Assembly: GCF_001298445.1 (NCBI RefSeq)
Contig: NZ_CP012036.1
Span: 5,891,525 to 5,955,524, forward strand
Origin: Nostoc piscinale CENA21
Lineage (GTDB): Bacteria > Cyanobacteriota > Cyanobacteriia > Cyanobacteriales > Nostocaceae
Direction of reading: 5' to 3'
Length of the DNA: 64,000 nucleotides
Part shown: piece after piece, positions 8,812-17,261 of the stretch
Layout: every line of letters begins with the position of its first letter
Numbering within the stretch: the first letter of the stretch is position 1
The notes under the pieces: model-generated
The model's database searches: none
What the model was told of the DNA's origin: nothing
What the model saw: the letters and a program-made list of their open reading frames with translations, nothing else
Program-made: the position numbers and the translations under genes

Positions 8812-9351
8812 ATGATTGCAAATGATTTACATCGATTTGTCTCTTATTGTAAAAAAATTCAGCCACAAACCCAAGAAGATATCAAACAGTTTTTTGAAGG
8901 GGTAATAGTTTTTCCTTACGATAAGGAACTACTTTTGCAAGCTTATTTGTTTTTAAATATCAAAAATTTATTTCCTGATTGCTGTGAATTGTTGTTATTT
9001 GAAAAATCACCAATTGCTGATTATACAGATTTAGGAAAATGTGATTTTGTTTATCTGACATTACAAGGTAATCTATTTCTCATCGAAACGAAATTTATTG
9101 ATACAGAAGCAACAGGAGCGACCGAAAGAAAAAGACGCAACAAACACAGAAACAAAGTATTTGAACAAGTCATTACTTTAAAAAATAGATTTAGTGAATA
9201 TTGGGATATTAAACTGAATCAATTAGAATGTGGTGTTTTTACAACTGATTCAGAAGTGGAATGGCGAGGTAACGGAATGAATGTCGTTACTAAGTCAATT
9301 GCGATTGATCAGCTAGAAAAGTGGCGGAGAAGTTATAAACGCACCATTTAA
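8812..9351 (+). CDS. Hypothetical protein with PD-(D/E)xK nuclease-like motif
   Basis: I do not recognise the family by name. The 179-residue product is acidic at the N-terminus and contains KCDFVYLTLQGNLFLIETKFID around residues 78-99. An Asp, a beta-hairpin and then E-T-K is the classic spacing of a PD-(D/E)xK nuclease core. A basic patch (ATERKRRNKHRNKVFEQ) and a C-terminal helix follow. I chose the ATG at 8812 over the overlapping TTG at 8809 because AAGGAG lies about 10 nt upstream. It sits 222 nt after dnaE-C on the same strand. The nuclease fold is an inference from a single motif. Confidence 0.55.
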   Translation: MIANDLHRFVSYCKKIQPQTQEDIKQFFEGVIVFPYDKELLLQAYLFLNIKNLFPDCCELLLFEKSPIADYTDLGKCDFVYLTLQGNLFLIETKFIDTEATGATERKRRNKHRNKVFEQVITLKNRFSEYWDIKLNQLECGVFTTDSEVEWRGNGMNVVTKSIAIDQLEKWRRSYKRTI

Positions 9352-9420
9352 TTTCTGTTTTATTTCGATTTAACACTTAATTATTATTCAATTTTATTTA
9401 TATGTTAATATCACAGTTTT

Positions 9421-9442
9421 AGAGACGCGAACTTCCGCGTCT
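9421..9442. terminator. Short hairpin AGACGCG/CGCGTCT
   Basis: A 7-bp perfect stem (AGACGCG, loop AACTTC, CGCGTCT) followed by TTTAATG lies 70 nt after the hypothetical gene ending at 9351. A second small hairpin (CAGACT, TCC, AGTCTG) follows at about 9532-9547. Either could end the upstream transcript; both also resemble dispersed Nostoc palindromes. Confidence 0.4.
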
Positions 9443-9637
9443 TTAATGTTTTTCGGGGTCTCAAAATCTTTGAATAGCTGTAATACCAAATCGATGCTTG
9501 TTGAAGTGCAGGCTTTTTTTGTATAGTCCCAGACTTCCAGTCTGAGGGGAACTTGAAATACAAGAAACAATATTTGCATATCTTGTGGCAATGTGGATAT
9601 TGAGAACAGCACAAATATCTACATCATAGGATTACTG

Positions 9638-9814
9638 ATGAATCGTTCTAAAATAGTTGCCATTATTACAGGTGCAATTTCTGTATTGTTGGCTATTGCT
9701 TATCTAATTCTTGTCCAATTTCTTGATTATCGAGACATGAAACCTGCGCCTGTTGGTCAAATTGACTCAACACCAATAGCAATAATTGACACTAACCCAA
9801 GATATTTTGGATAA
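9638..9814 (+). CDS. Small single-pass membrane protein
   Basis: From the ATG at 9638 the product is 58 residues: MNRSKIVAIITGAISVLLAI, then AYLILVQFLDYRDMKPAPVG and a short polar tail. It has one transmembrane helix at about residues 6-30 and an N-in topology predicted from the Arg/Lys start. Short proteins with this look are conserved in Nostocales genomes as far as I recall, but I know of no function. It is convergent with nifV, whose stop lies about 50 nt away. An upstream in-frame start at 9593 is possible but adds unconvincing residues. Confidence 0.6.
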   Translation: MNRSKIVAIITGAISVLLAIAYLILVQFLDYRDMKPAPVGQIDSTPIAIIDTNPRYFG

Positions 9815-9862
9815 GACAATAGTAAGTTGGGTGGAGCAATAGCGAAACCCAACAAAAGCTGA

Positions 9863-10979
9863 TTACTGTTTTACTCCGACTAAAGATAACAACTCTTGTG
9901 TTGTCAGGCTGCGCTTTTTCTGGGTTGATTCTTGTCGTACAGCATTTAAAACAGATTGTGTTTCTTCACTATTGAGAATAATCCCATGTTGTTGCAGCAC
10001 ATTCAATAATAAATGACGACCAGAATGCTTCCCTACAACTAAACGCCGTTCTTTTCCAATTTCTTCGGGTGCGAATGGCTCGTAGGTATGGGGATTTTGC
10101 ATGACTCCATGAGCATGAATACCGGATTCATGAGTAAAGGTATTTTCTCCCACTATTGCTTTCCAAGGGGGTAAACCATAACCGGATGCTGTGGCTACTA
10201 GTTGCGAGATTTCTAATAAACGTCGGGTGTCTATATCTAAATCAATCTTAGATAAATGTTTTAGCGCCATAACAACTTCTTCTAAAGCTGCGTTTCCGGC
10301 TCTTTCACCTAAACCGTTGACTGTAGTATTGACAGATAATGCACCAGCTTTGATACCTGCTAATGCGTTGGCTGTAGCTAAACCAAAATCATTGTGAGTG
10401 TGCATTTCCACAGGTATAGACAAGGATGTGACCAATTTTTTTTACCTTGTCATAAGTCGTGAATGGGTCGAGAATACCTACGGTGTCACAAAAGCGAAAC
10501 CGTGATGCACCCCATTCTTGAGCTGCAAGTACTGTATCTAACAAAAATTGCTCATCAGCTCTGGAAGAATCTTCTCCGCCTACCGAAACAAACAGTCCTT
10601 GGTCTAAAGCAAAGTTCAGACTATCTTGGAGCTTTTGTAATACTAATTGCCACTTTCCCTGAAATTTTGCACCAATTTGAATTGCAGAGACGGGAATAGA
10701 TATATGCACACGCTTTAAACCGCAAGCGATAGAAGCTTGAATATCAGAAATCACGGCGCGATTCCAGCCTAACAGATGAGCTTGCAAATTTAAATCAACA
10801 ATTGTGGCGATCGCTTGTTGTTCGGCTTCACCCATCGCCGCAATCCCAATTTCGATTTCTGGTACACCAATTGCATCGAGAAATTTGGCGATCGCAATTT
10901 TTTCTTCTAAGTTAAAAGCGACACCTGCTGCTTGTTCGCCATCACGTAATGTTGTGTCATTGATGACAACCTGATTCAT
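9863..10979 (-). CDS. nifV: Homocitrate synthase (NifV), +1 frameshift
   Basis: NifV condenses acetyl-CoA and 2-oxoglutarate to homocitrate, the organic ligand of FeMo-co in nitrogenase. The first segment (10979-10389) carries VVINDTTLRDGEQAAGVAF and the FRFCDTVGILDPF motif. The second (10435-9863) continues with the VEMHTHNDFGLATANAL metal-binding HxH motif, GLGERAGNAALEEVV and GIHAHGV. The frames join at an A8 run on the minus strand (10436-10443); removal of one A gives 371 residues, the normal size. No other nif gene is adjacent, so this may be the orphan second nifV copy seen in some Nostocales. LeuA is the main alternative; the length and C-terminus favour NifV. Confidence 0.85.
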
Positions 10980-11164
10980 TGCTTAAATTTCTCCAAAAAA
11001 AGAGATTTATCTTTTTAGCTCCAGCTTGAGTCAATATAATCAGAATTCGATAAAAATGACTGCAAAATTCAATAAGTATTTAATTTATACTTATGTTGCT
11101 GAACTAAAAACAGATATTCTCTAATTCCTACTGACTAAGGGGTATTTACAGACTGTAATGCTCA

Positions 11165-11683
11165 TCATATTTCATCAGCAGCTACATTTCCACTTGCGAC
11201 TATTTCTGTATCTGATAAGGTGTCATGGTTGTAGCTAGTAACATGACCAAATAAGCGAGAAATTAAAGGTATGGTAATGAAAATTACAGCTAAAACCAAT
11301 AAAAATGTCGAAATACCAAAAAGCTGATTCTGTGGGATTTCTAATACTCCCCGCAAAATTACTTCTCGTAATGCCGAAACTATGGTAATTTCAACTGCTG
11401 CACCTACCGATATTTGTTGAGTTTGTAAGTAATCAATCAGTAGACGGAATAACTCAACCAGAATCAAAATAAACAGTATATCAGATGTAATTTCTCGTAA
11501 ATCTAAGGGGTGTAAAAAGGAAAAGAACATATCCCCTAGCCGAATCAGCATCACGCAGAATAAGCCAAGGCAGAGTGAGATAATAATAAAATCTTGAAAT
11601 CTTTCTAAATTACTAACAATGCGCTCTCGCTCAAACCAACTATTCACTTCTCTAATTACACGCTTTGGCATAATTTCTTCCAA
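11165..11683 (-). CDS. PsiE-like membrane protein
   Basis: The 172-residue protein has four hydrophobic segments (about residues 30-53, 68-85, 94-113 and 123-143). The core reads ILVELFRLLIDYLQTQQISV and SALREVILRGV, which matches the phosphate-starvation-inducible PsiE family. PsiE proteins are inner-membrane proteins of unknown biochemical role. The start at 11683 gives MEEIMPKR; the second Met five residues on is equally plausible. It is transcribed alone. I found no clear Pho box in the correct orientation upstream, so the family name should not be read as evidence of phosphate control. Confidence 0.7.
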   Translation of the reverse strand: MEEIMPKRVIREVNSWFERERIVSNLERFQDFIIISLCLGLFCVMLIRLGDMFFSFLHPLDLREITSDILFILILVELFRLLIDYLQTQQISVGAAVEITIVSALREVILRGVLEIPQNQLFGISTFLLVLAVIFITIPLISRLFGHVTSYNHDTLSDTEIVASGNVAADEI

Positions 11684-11866
11684 AACCTGATTTACTTATC
11701 TCCATGATAGGCAATTTAAGAATAAAAAAATTAATAATATTTGACTATTTCTTGTGATTTATTAACCTGATTTTGAGTTATTTTGTAATGTTATCTACAG
11801 CAAAAAAATTATTTTTTAAACTGTATTTTTATTGACAAAATTTAGTTTTTCAATTTAAAAACAATA

Positions 11867-11893
11867 TCCCCGACTTCTTCAAGCAGTCGGGGA
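11867..11893 (-). terminator. Rho-independent terminator for the DUF5340 gene
   Basis: A perfect 9-bp stem TCCCCGACT/AGTCGGGGA with loop TCTTCAAGC is followed, on the minus strand, by ATATTGTTTTTAAATTG. It lies about 50 nt after the stop of the leftward gene at 11942-12193. The same core (CCCGACTTCTT) recurs in the terminator at 51913-51948. Confidence 0.65.
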
Positions 11894-11941
11894 CAAGAAC
11901 CTCATATTTACAAATCAAATAATAATTGCTGAACATTTTCG

Positions 11942-12193
11942 TCAGTCAGGTACAACCACTTTCTCAGCAATATGATGGTTGAGCGACCAACGGTGGTCTA
12001 CAGGCACAGATGTCACCTCACAAATTTCTTCTAGCCGTTTTTGCTGGACTGCTGCTTTGCGGAGGGTGATGATGAGTTGATTTACCTGATGTCGCAAATC
12101 GGGATTTTGATTAACGGCTGACAAGGTTTGTCTTTCTAAAAGTTGGAGTATTAATTCGTAGTGGATGGGTGACGGTAGAGGAATTTGCTCCAT
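11942..12193 (-). CDS. DUF5340 family protein
   Basis: The 83-residue soluble product begins MEQIPLPSPIHYELILQLLE and continues with a helical region ending in RLEEICEV. This is the pattern of a small cyanobacteria-specific family (DUF5340) as I remember it. No catalytic motif is visible and no function is known. It stands alone, with its own terminator hairpin downstream. Confidence 0.65.
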   Translation of the reverse strand: MEQIPLPSPIHYELILQLLERQTLSAVNQNPDLRHQVNQLIITLRKAAVQQKRLEEICEVTSVPVDHRWSLNHHIAEKVVVPD

Positions 12194-12406
12194 GTGGCTT
12201 TAATATTACAAATGTATAATTTGTGTTAGTTAGAGTTTATCTCTTGCCATGAATTGTTACACAAAAAACAAATATTTGGTTAAGGCGTGGGTGTTTTTAA
12301 CGATAAATTTTTTGCAAACCCTAGGAGAATTACGGTAAATAATATGTTTTTTATATAACATACTATCATTGCTCTGTTTCAACAGAGCAAGATAGCTTCA
12401 TCTAGA

Positions 12407-13294
12407 TTAATGCTTGGGCAAGATTTGAACGATCGCTAATTCTGGATCTGGTTGTTTGACTAGAGATTCGCCAATTAACACAGCCGTTGCACCTGCTTGT
12501 TCAACAACAGTCAAATCATCAGGTGTGTGTAAACCCGATTCACTGACAACCACGATATTGCGATCGCGTAATTGTTCACCCCTAGCTTGTAAAAGTTGAC
12601 AAGTTGTCTGTAAATCTACAGTGAAATCTTCCAGATTGCGATTGTTAATGCCCACTACAGAGACATCATCTAAAGCTAATACCCGGTCTAGTTCTTCTAG
12701 ACTGTGGACTTCAATCAATGCTGCCATGTTTAAGGCTTTGGCAATTTTGATAAAGTATCGCAAGTATTGATCAGTTAAAATCGCCGCAATTAATAAAACG
12801 GCATCGGCACCCTGGAGACGAGCTAAGTACATCTGGTAAGGATAGATAATAAAATCCTTACATAATAATGGTAAATCAACTGCGGCCCGGACTTTCGCCA
12901 AGTTGTCAAAACTGCCTTGAAAAAATTTCACATCTGTCAACACAGAAATACAACTAGCGCCACCTTGTTGGTAGGATAAAGCGATCGCCACAGGGTCAAA
13001 ATCTGCTCGTAATACACCTTTACTCGGTGAAGCCTTTTTAACTTCCGCAATCAACGCTGGTTTTGTCTTACCTTGTTTGAGGGCGGCGACAAAATCCAGA
13101 GTTGGTGGTGCGGAAAGTGCTTGCTTTTGCAGTTCTATTAAAGGCTGTTTTTCCCGCAGTTGGTCAACTTCAGTTTCTTTTTGCCAGACAATTTCTTCCA
13201 GAATGTTGTTAGGTTTGGCATCTGGCAAAGCGACTTGATAGCGCAATATAGATACATCAATGGCTGGGCTTGGTTGACGACGACGGATTTGCAT
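12407..13294 (-). CDS. trpC: Indole-3-glycerol-phosphate synthase
   Basis: TrpC converts carboxyphenylaminodeoxyribulose phosphate to indole-3-glycerol phosphate in tryptophan synthesis. The 295-residue product has the TIM-barrel landmarks: PALIAEVKKASPSKGVLR (catalytic Glu and Lys), SVLTDVKFFQGS, LLCKDFIIYPYQ with the second catalytic Lys, GINNRNLEDFTVD, and VSESGLHTPDDL. The N-terminal extension of about 30 residues (MQIRRRQPSP) is typical of cyanobacterial TrpC. It stands alone, downstream of lpdA on the same strand. Confidence 0.95.
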   Translation of the reverse strand: MQIRRRQPSPAIDVSILRYQVALPDAKPNNILEEIVWQKETEVDQLREKQPLIELQKQALSAPPTLDFVAALKQGKTKPALIAEVKKASPSKGVLRADFDPVAIALSYQQGGASCISVLTDVKFFQGSFDNLAKVRAAVDLPLLCKDFIIYPYQMYLARLQGADAVLLIAAILTDQYLRYFIKIAKALNMAALIEVHSLEELDRVLALDDVSVVGINNRNLEDFTVDLQTTCQLLQARGEQLRDRNIVVVSESGLHTPDDLTVVEQAGATAVLIGESLVKQPDPELAIVQILPKH

Positions 13295-13306
13295 ATTGGA
13301 GTGCTG

Positions 13307-13360
13307 AGTAGTAAGTAAAAAGTAAAAAGTAAAAAGTAAAAAGTAAAAAGGTAAAAGTAA
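13307..13360. repeat. Tandem heptamer repeat (AGTAAAA)n
   Basis: About six tandem copies of a 7-nt AGTAAAA unit sit between trpC and lpdA, a short tandemly repeated repetitive sequence of the kind reported in heterocystous cyanobacteria. The complementary TTACTTTTTACC occurs just after (13366-13379), so part of the tract can fold back. Related AAGTAAAAAGG sequence recurs at 30837-30858. Confidence 0.8.
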
Positions 13361-13383
13361 ATATTGTTACTTTTTACCTTTTG

Positions 13384-13441
13384 CCTCCTTCGGAGTCGCC
13401 AGTCGCTCATGGGGGAAACCCCCAAGACCTCGCTGGCTCAC
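13384..13441. repeat. Dispersed palindromic repeat (CCTTCGGAGTCGCC...)
   Basis: The sequence contains CTCCTTCGGAG, CATGGGGGAAACCCCCAAG (perfect GGGGG/CCCCC stem with an AAA loop) and CGCTGGCTCAC, which together can form a multi-arm structure. It is a common mobile-looking intergenic repeat of Nostoc-type genomes. Confidence 0.6.
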
Positions 13442-13459
13442 TTTTTACTTTTGCCTTTA

Positions 13460-14887
13460 TTAGGCTACAGCCCGTTTGTAGGCTTCATCTAGAACTTCCG
13501 AGAGGGTGGGGTGGGCGTGGACTAGATGGGCGAGGGTGTGGACAGATTCACGTTTTGCTACGGCGGCTGAGGCTTCGTGAATTAAGTCCGAGGCGTGCAT
13601 TCCAAAGATGTGAACACCTAAAACTTCGCCTGTGTCTTTGCGATAAATTACCTTCGCTATCCCGTCGGCTTCGTTTTCTGCCAAAGCTTTGGAGTTGCCT
13701 TTAAAGTAACTCTTACTTGTACCGACTTCAAAACCTTCGGCTTGTCCTAATTCTTTAGCAGCAGTTTCGGTTAAACCAACATAGCTAACTTCTGGGTGAG
13801 TGAAGGCGGCAGCGGGGATACTGCGATAATCAACAGTGCGCGATCGCCCGACGATATTTTCTACAGCTACAATACCTTGAGCAGAAGCAGCATGAGCCAG
13901 CATCATTTTGCCATTGGCATCACCAATTGCCCAGAGATGCGGCACAACTTCCCCGGCACTCAATACTGCCATGCGATCGTCTACGGGGATAAAATTCCGC
14001 CTGTCTAATTCCACACCCACAGATTCTAAACCAAGGTTTTTGGTGGCGGGGATGCGTCCTGTTGCTACTAGGCAAGCATCAACTTCCAGGACTTCTAAAT
14101 CTTCTTTGGTTTTAAAATCAGCTAACTCAATTACCACTGGTGAACCAGGGATGACTCTTTTCGCGTAGATACCGACTTTGGTTTCAATATCACGGGGGGT
14201 AATTAATACCCGTTCTGCGAGTTTGGCAATATCGCGGTCAAATCCTGGCATTAACTGATCTAGGGCTTCAATCATGGTGATTTCACTGCCCAAAGCCGAG
14301 TAGACATCAGAAAATTCCAAGCCGATGTAGCCGCTACCAATAATTGCCACCCAAGGCGGTAGAGATTCCAGCTTTACGCCTTGGTCACTGGTAAATACAG
14401 TTTTGCCGTCAACTTCAATGCCTGGAGGCACAAAAGGAACTGAACCAGGAGAAAGAATAATATCTTTAGCGGTGATTGTTTTTTCACTACCATCAACCGT
14501 GACAGTGATTTTCTGTGTCCCGGCGATTTTGCCCCAACCCCGGATGATATCTACTCCTAGACGCTTGAGGCTATTAGTTAAATCACCTTGAATTTTTGAG
14601 ACTAAATTGCCCGCATGATCAGCGATCGCTTGGCGATCGAACTCTACATTACCAATTTGAATGCCCAGTGACTTGAGGTGGTGGGCATTACGTAACTCCC
14701 GCACACGTCCAGCTGCTGCCAGCAACGCTTTCGATGGAATACAGCCCCTGTTGACACAGGTTCCACCCATGTCAGCTGCTTCGATAATCGCTGTTTTCAG
14801 ACCGCAGCTTACCGCGTGTAGGGCAGCGCCATGTCCGCCTACACCAGCGCCAATAATTACTAAATCGTAATCAAATCCATGACTCAC
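13460..14887 (-). CDS. lpdA: Dihydrolipoyl dehydrogenase
   Basis: LpdA (E3) reoxidises dihydrolipoamide in pyruvate dehydrogenase and the glycine cleavage system, using FAD and NAD. The 475-residue product shows the FAD-binding VIIGAGVGGHGAALHA, the redox-active disulfide GGTCVNRGCIPSK, the NAD-binding IIGSGYIGLEFS, the second FAD motif LWAIGDANG, and the C-terminal dimer-interface His-Glu pair HAHPTLSE. The length is normal. The preceding 500 nt hold no gene, so it probably has its own promoter. Confidence 0.95.
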   Translation of the reverse strand: MSHGFDYDLVIIGAGVGGHGAALHAVSCGLKTAIIEAADMGGTCVNRGCIPSKALLAAAGRVRELRNAHHLKSLGIQIGNVEFDRQAIADHAGNLVSKIQGDLTNSLKRLGVDIIRGWGKIAGTQKITVTVDGSEKTITAKDIILSPGSVPFVPPGIEVDGKTVFTSDQGVKLESLPPWVAIIGSGYIGLEFSDVYSALGSEITMIEALDQLMPGFDRDIAKLAERVLITPRDIETKVGIYAKRVIPGSPVVIELADFKTKEDLEVLEVDACLVATGRIPATKNLGLESVGVELDRRNFIPVDDRMAVLSAGEVVPHLWAIGDANGKMMLAHAASAQGIVAVENIVGRSRTVDYRSIPAAAFTHPEVSYVGLTETAAKELGQAEGFEVGTSKSYFKGNSKALAENEADGIAKVIYRKDTGEVLGVHIFGMHASDLIHEASAAVAKRESVHTLAHLVHAHPTLSEVLDEAYKRAVA

Positions 14888-15397
14888 GTTAGTTTCCCCG
14901 TGTGCTTCGCCTAATTATTCTCAACTCGACTAGCTATTCTGACAACCCCGAAAGAGTTGGGAATGGCTAAATCAACTATTATCGTTCACCCTAGCAAGCG
15001 AAGAGATAACTTTATTGACAATTTTAGTAAACATTATTCACTTATTGAATTTTATACTGATATGGCTAATTTTTTTGGAAAGCTATAATAGCTGATTCAG
15101 GTTGAGACAAACTGATTATTTTTACCTTGGTAAGCTGCTTGTGCTTTGATTTAGCAATAAATTGGACAATTAAACTTAGATAATAAGTATTAGAAAATAC
15201 TAGTACTCAATTGTGGAAATAAACTACTTTTGAGGTAAAGATTTTATCAGCTGCTTTATTGTACTAGTATCGTAATGTTTGAAATTTCAGTACCAGCCTT
15301 ATGGTTATGACTGGGAATTCAAAATCGGTATGAGCCGAAAAGCCAACCTGGATCTAAAATTCATTTACCTATAGGATTTTCGCACTTCGTCTGCCCG
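14888..15397. other. Divergent intergenic region with small inverted repeat
   Basis: No gene is visible between the divergent lpdA and SWIM genes. A perfect 10-bp inverted pair, ATACTAGTAC at 15199-15208 and GTACTAGTAT at 15261-15270, brackets a 72-bp AT-rich segment. It may be a small non-autonomous element or only a regulatory palindrome pair. Confidence 0.4.
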
Positions 15398-17173
15398 ATG
15401 TCTATTCCCAAAATCAGTGAATTTACCATCCGTCGTTATGCCAACGCTAAGTCTTACCAAAGGGGTGAGGCTTATTTCGAGTCTGGTGCTGTAGATACTA
15501 TTATTCGCCGTGGTAATCTATTACACGCAGAAGTTGATGGCAGTGAAGCTAGACCTTATCGTGTCAGCCTCAGTTTTGATGGCCATAGTTTAACTTCAGC
15601 AAATTGCACCTGTGCCTACAATTTTGATGGATGGTGTAAACACATTGTGGCAACGCTGCTTGTTTGTGTGCGCCAGCCAGAGATTATTGAGCATCGTCCG
15701 ACGTTAGAGCAATTGCTTGATCGGCTGGATCACGTTCAGACACAAAGGCTAGTACAAGAATTAGTGGCAGAACATCCCCAACTGATTGAGACAATTGATC
15801 GTCATGTTACCTGGATGACAAATCCTTTGCCTAAGACAAAAAAGCTCAAGTCTCTGCGGCAAAATGCGATTGATACCAGTGCTTTTCGGCGGCAAGTACG
15901 GCAGATTATTCACGATGGTGTGCGCTACCTTGAGGATGGCTGTGAAGAAGATCCCATTGCTGAGGAATTGCTGGGTTTGGTGCAGTCGGCGGTAGACTTG
16001 ATTGAACGGGGAGAAGGAAATAAAGCGATCGCAGTTTTAGAGGCGATTACTTCTACCTGTATTGAAAATTGGTATGAAGTTGCTGAATATGGTGCAGATT
16101 ATGATGAAATTGCCTGGGAATTAAATAATGCTTGGTGTGAAGCTATTCTGACTGCTGACTTGACTCCCGAAGAAAAAGTTGACATCCAAGTAAATTTGGA
16201 AGTTTGGCAAGATGAATGGGATGTGGATTTTGGCTTAAGTTTAGAAGCTTTGCGCCAAGGCTGGGATTACCCGCTACTCACAGAAGTTCTCCAAGGCAAA
16301 ATGAGTGAACGGGGAGTGTGGGAAACAACTATTCCTGATTATGCCGATGATTTAGCTTTAATTCGGTTGAAAATTCTCGAACGCCAAGAACGTTATCAAG
16401 AATATTTATATTTGGCGGAAGCGGAAGGACAAACGCGGCAATATTTAACTATGCTGGGTAGACTCGGCAGAGTAGAAGAAGCCTTAGAAGCTGCCCAAAC
16501 CGAAATGAATTCAATGGAAGAAGCATTCGCTTTGGGCAAAACTCTGCAAGAACAAGGCGCATTACAACAAGCTTTGCATATTGCTCAAATTGGCTTGCAA
16601 TTAAAGGGAAATTGTCAATATGACTTGGGTTTATGGACAAGTGATTTAGCCCAAAAATTAGGTGATCAAACCACAGCTTTGCAAGCCAAAAAACTAGCTT
16701 TTCAAGCACATCCTTCTTTAGAAGAATATCAAGATATTCAAGATTTGGCTGGGGAAGAATGGCTGCAAATTAAACCTGATTTATTGAAAATTCTGCGGGT
16801 TTATAGTGGTTGGGAAACTGCCCCCATCAAAGTAGATATTTTCTTATATGAAGGATTAATTGATGATGCGATCGCGATCGCTAATGATTTAAATGTCTAT
16901 TATGCTGACATTATTCATCGGGTGATGGATGCTGCCATTCCCCTTCGCCCTCATTGGGTAATTACTCATGCTTGTCGCCTGGCCGAAGCAATTATGAATG
17001 CGGGGAAAGCAGAGTATTATGATGCCGCAGTTGACTGGCTAAGAAAAGCTCGTGCGGCTTACATTGCGTCAAATAAACAAGCCGACTGGTCAAATTATCG
17101 CGCCAAATTAATGGAAATCCACGCCCGCAAGCGCAAATTGATGGGAATGTTGCAAGGACGAGATATGGAATAA
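15398..17173 (+). CDS. SWIM zinc-finger protein with helical repeats
   Basis: The 591-residue protein has a SWIM zinc finger at Cys70, Cys72, Cys80 and His82 (CTCAYNFDGWCKH). It is followed by a long alpha-helical region whose segments (for example YLTMLGRLGRVEEALEAAQT; LQEQGALQQALHIAQ) look like TPR-type helical pairs. SWIM domains bind DNA or proteins; bacterial members of this architecture often sit near SWF/SNF helicases, but none is seen here. No catalytic motif is visible, so the biochemical role is unknown. The ATG at 15398 gives a well-formed N-terminus. Confidence 0.75.
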   Translation: MSIPKISEFTIRRYANAKSYQRGEAYFESGAVDTIIRRGNLLHAEVDGSEARPYRVSLSFDGHSLTSANCTCAYNFDGWCKHIVATLLVCVRQPEIIEHRPTLEQLLDRLDHVQTQRLVQELVAEHPQLIETIDRHVTWMTNPLPKTKKLKSLRQNAIDTSAFRRQVRQIIHDGVRYLEDGCEEDPIAEELLGLVQSAVDLIERGEGNKAIAVLEAITSTCIENWYEVAEYGADYDEIAWELNNAWCEAILTADLTPEEKVDIQVNLEVWQDEWDVDFGLSLEALRQGWDYPLLTEVLQGKMSERGVWETTIPDYADDLALIRLKILERQERYQEYLYLAEAEGQTRQYLTMLGRLGRVEEALEAAQTEMNSMEEAFALGKTLQEQGALQQALHIAQIGLQLKGNCQYDLGLWTSDLAQKLGDQTTALQAKKLAFQAHPSLEEYQDIQDLAGEEWLQIKPDLLKILRVYSGWETAPIKVDIFLYEGLIDDAIAIANDLNVYYADIIHRVMDAAIPLRPHWVITHACRLAEAIMNAGKAEYYDAAVDWLRKARAAYIASNKQADWSNYRAKLMEIHARKRKLMGMLQGRDME

Positions 17174-17261
17174 TTCTGAGTTCATCAATTGATGTTTATC
17201 AGCTTAATGCTATGGGAACTATAGGTAATGAGTCTAACTAAAGCTTTACAGTCATACCTAT

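Noticed and set aside
9394..9614. Two overlapping leftward open frames of about 70 codons
   Set aside because: They cover hairpin-rich intergenic DNA, overlap each other in two frames and lack family features.
13307..13360. CRISPR-like repeat array
   Set aside because: The units are 7 nt and contiguous, without spacers; no cas gene is present anywhere in the window.
13138..13425. 95-codon leftward frame overlapping the trpC start
   Set aside because: It reads through the heptamer repeat (LFTFYFLLFTFYLLL), a translation artefact.
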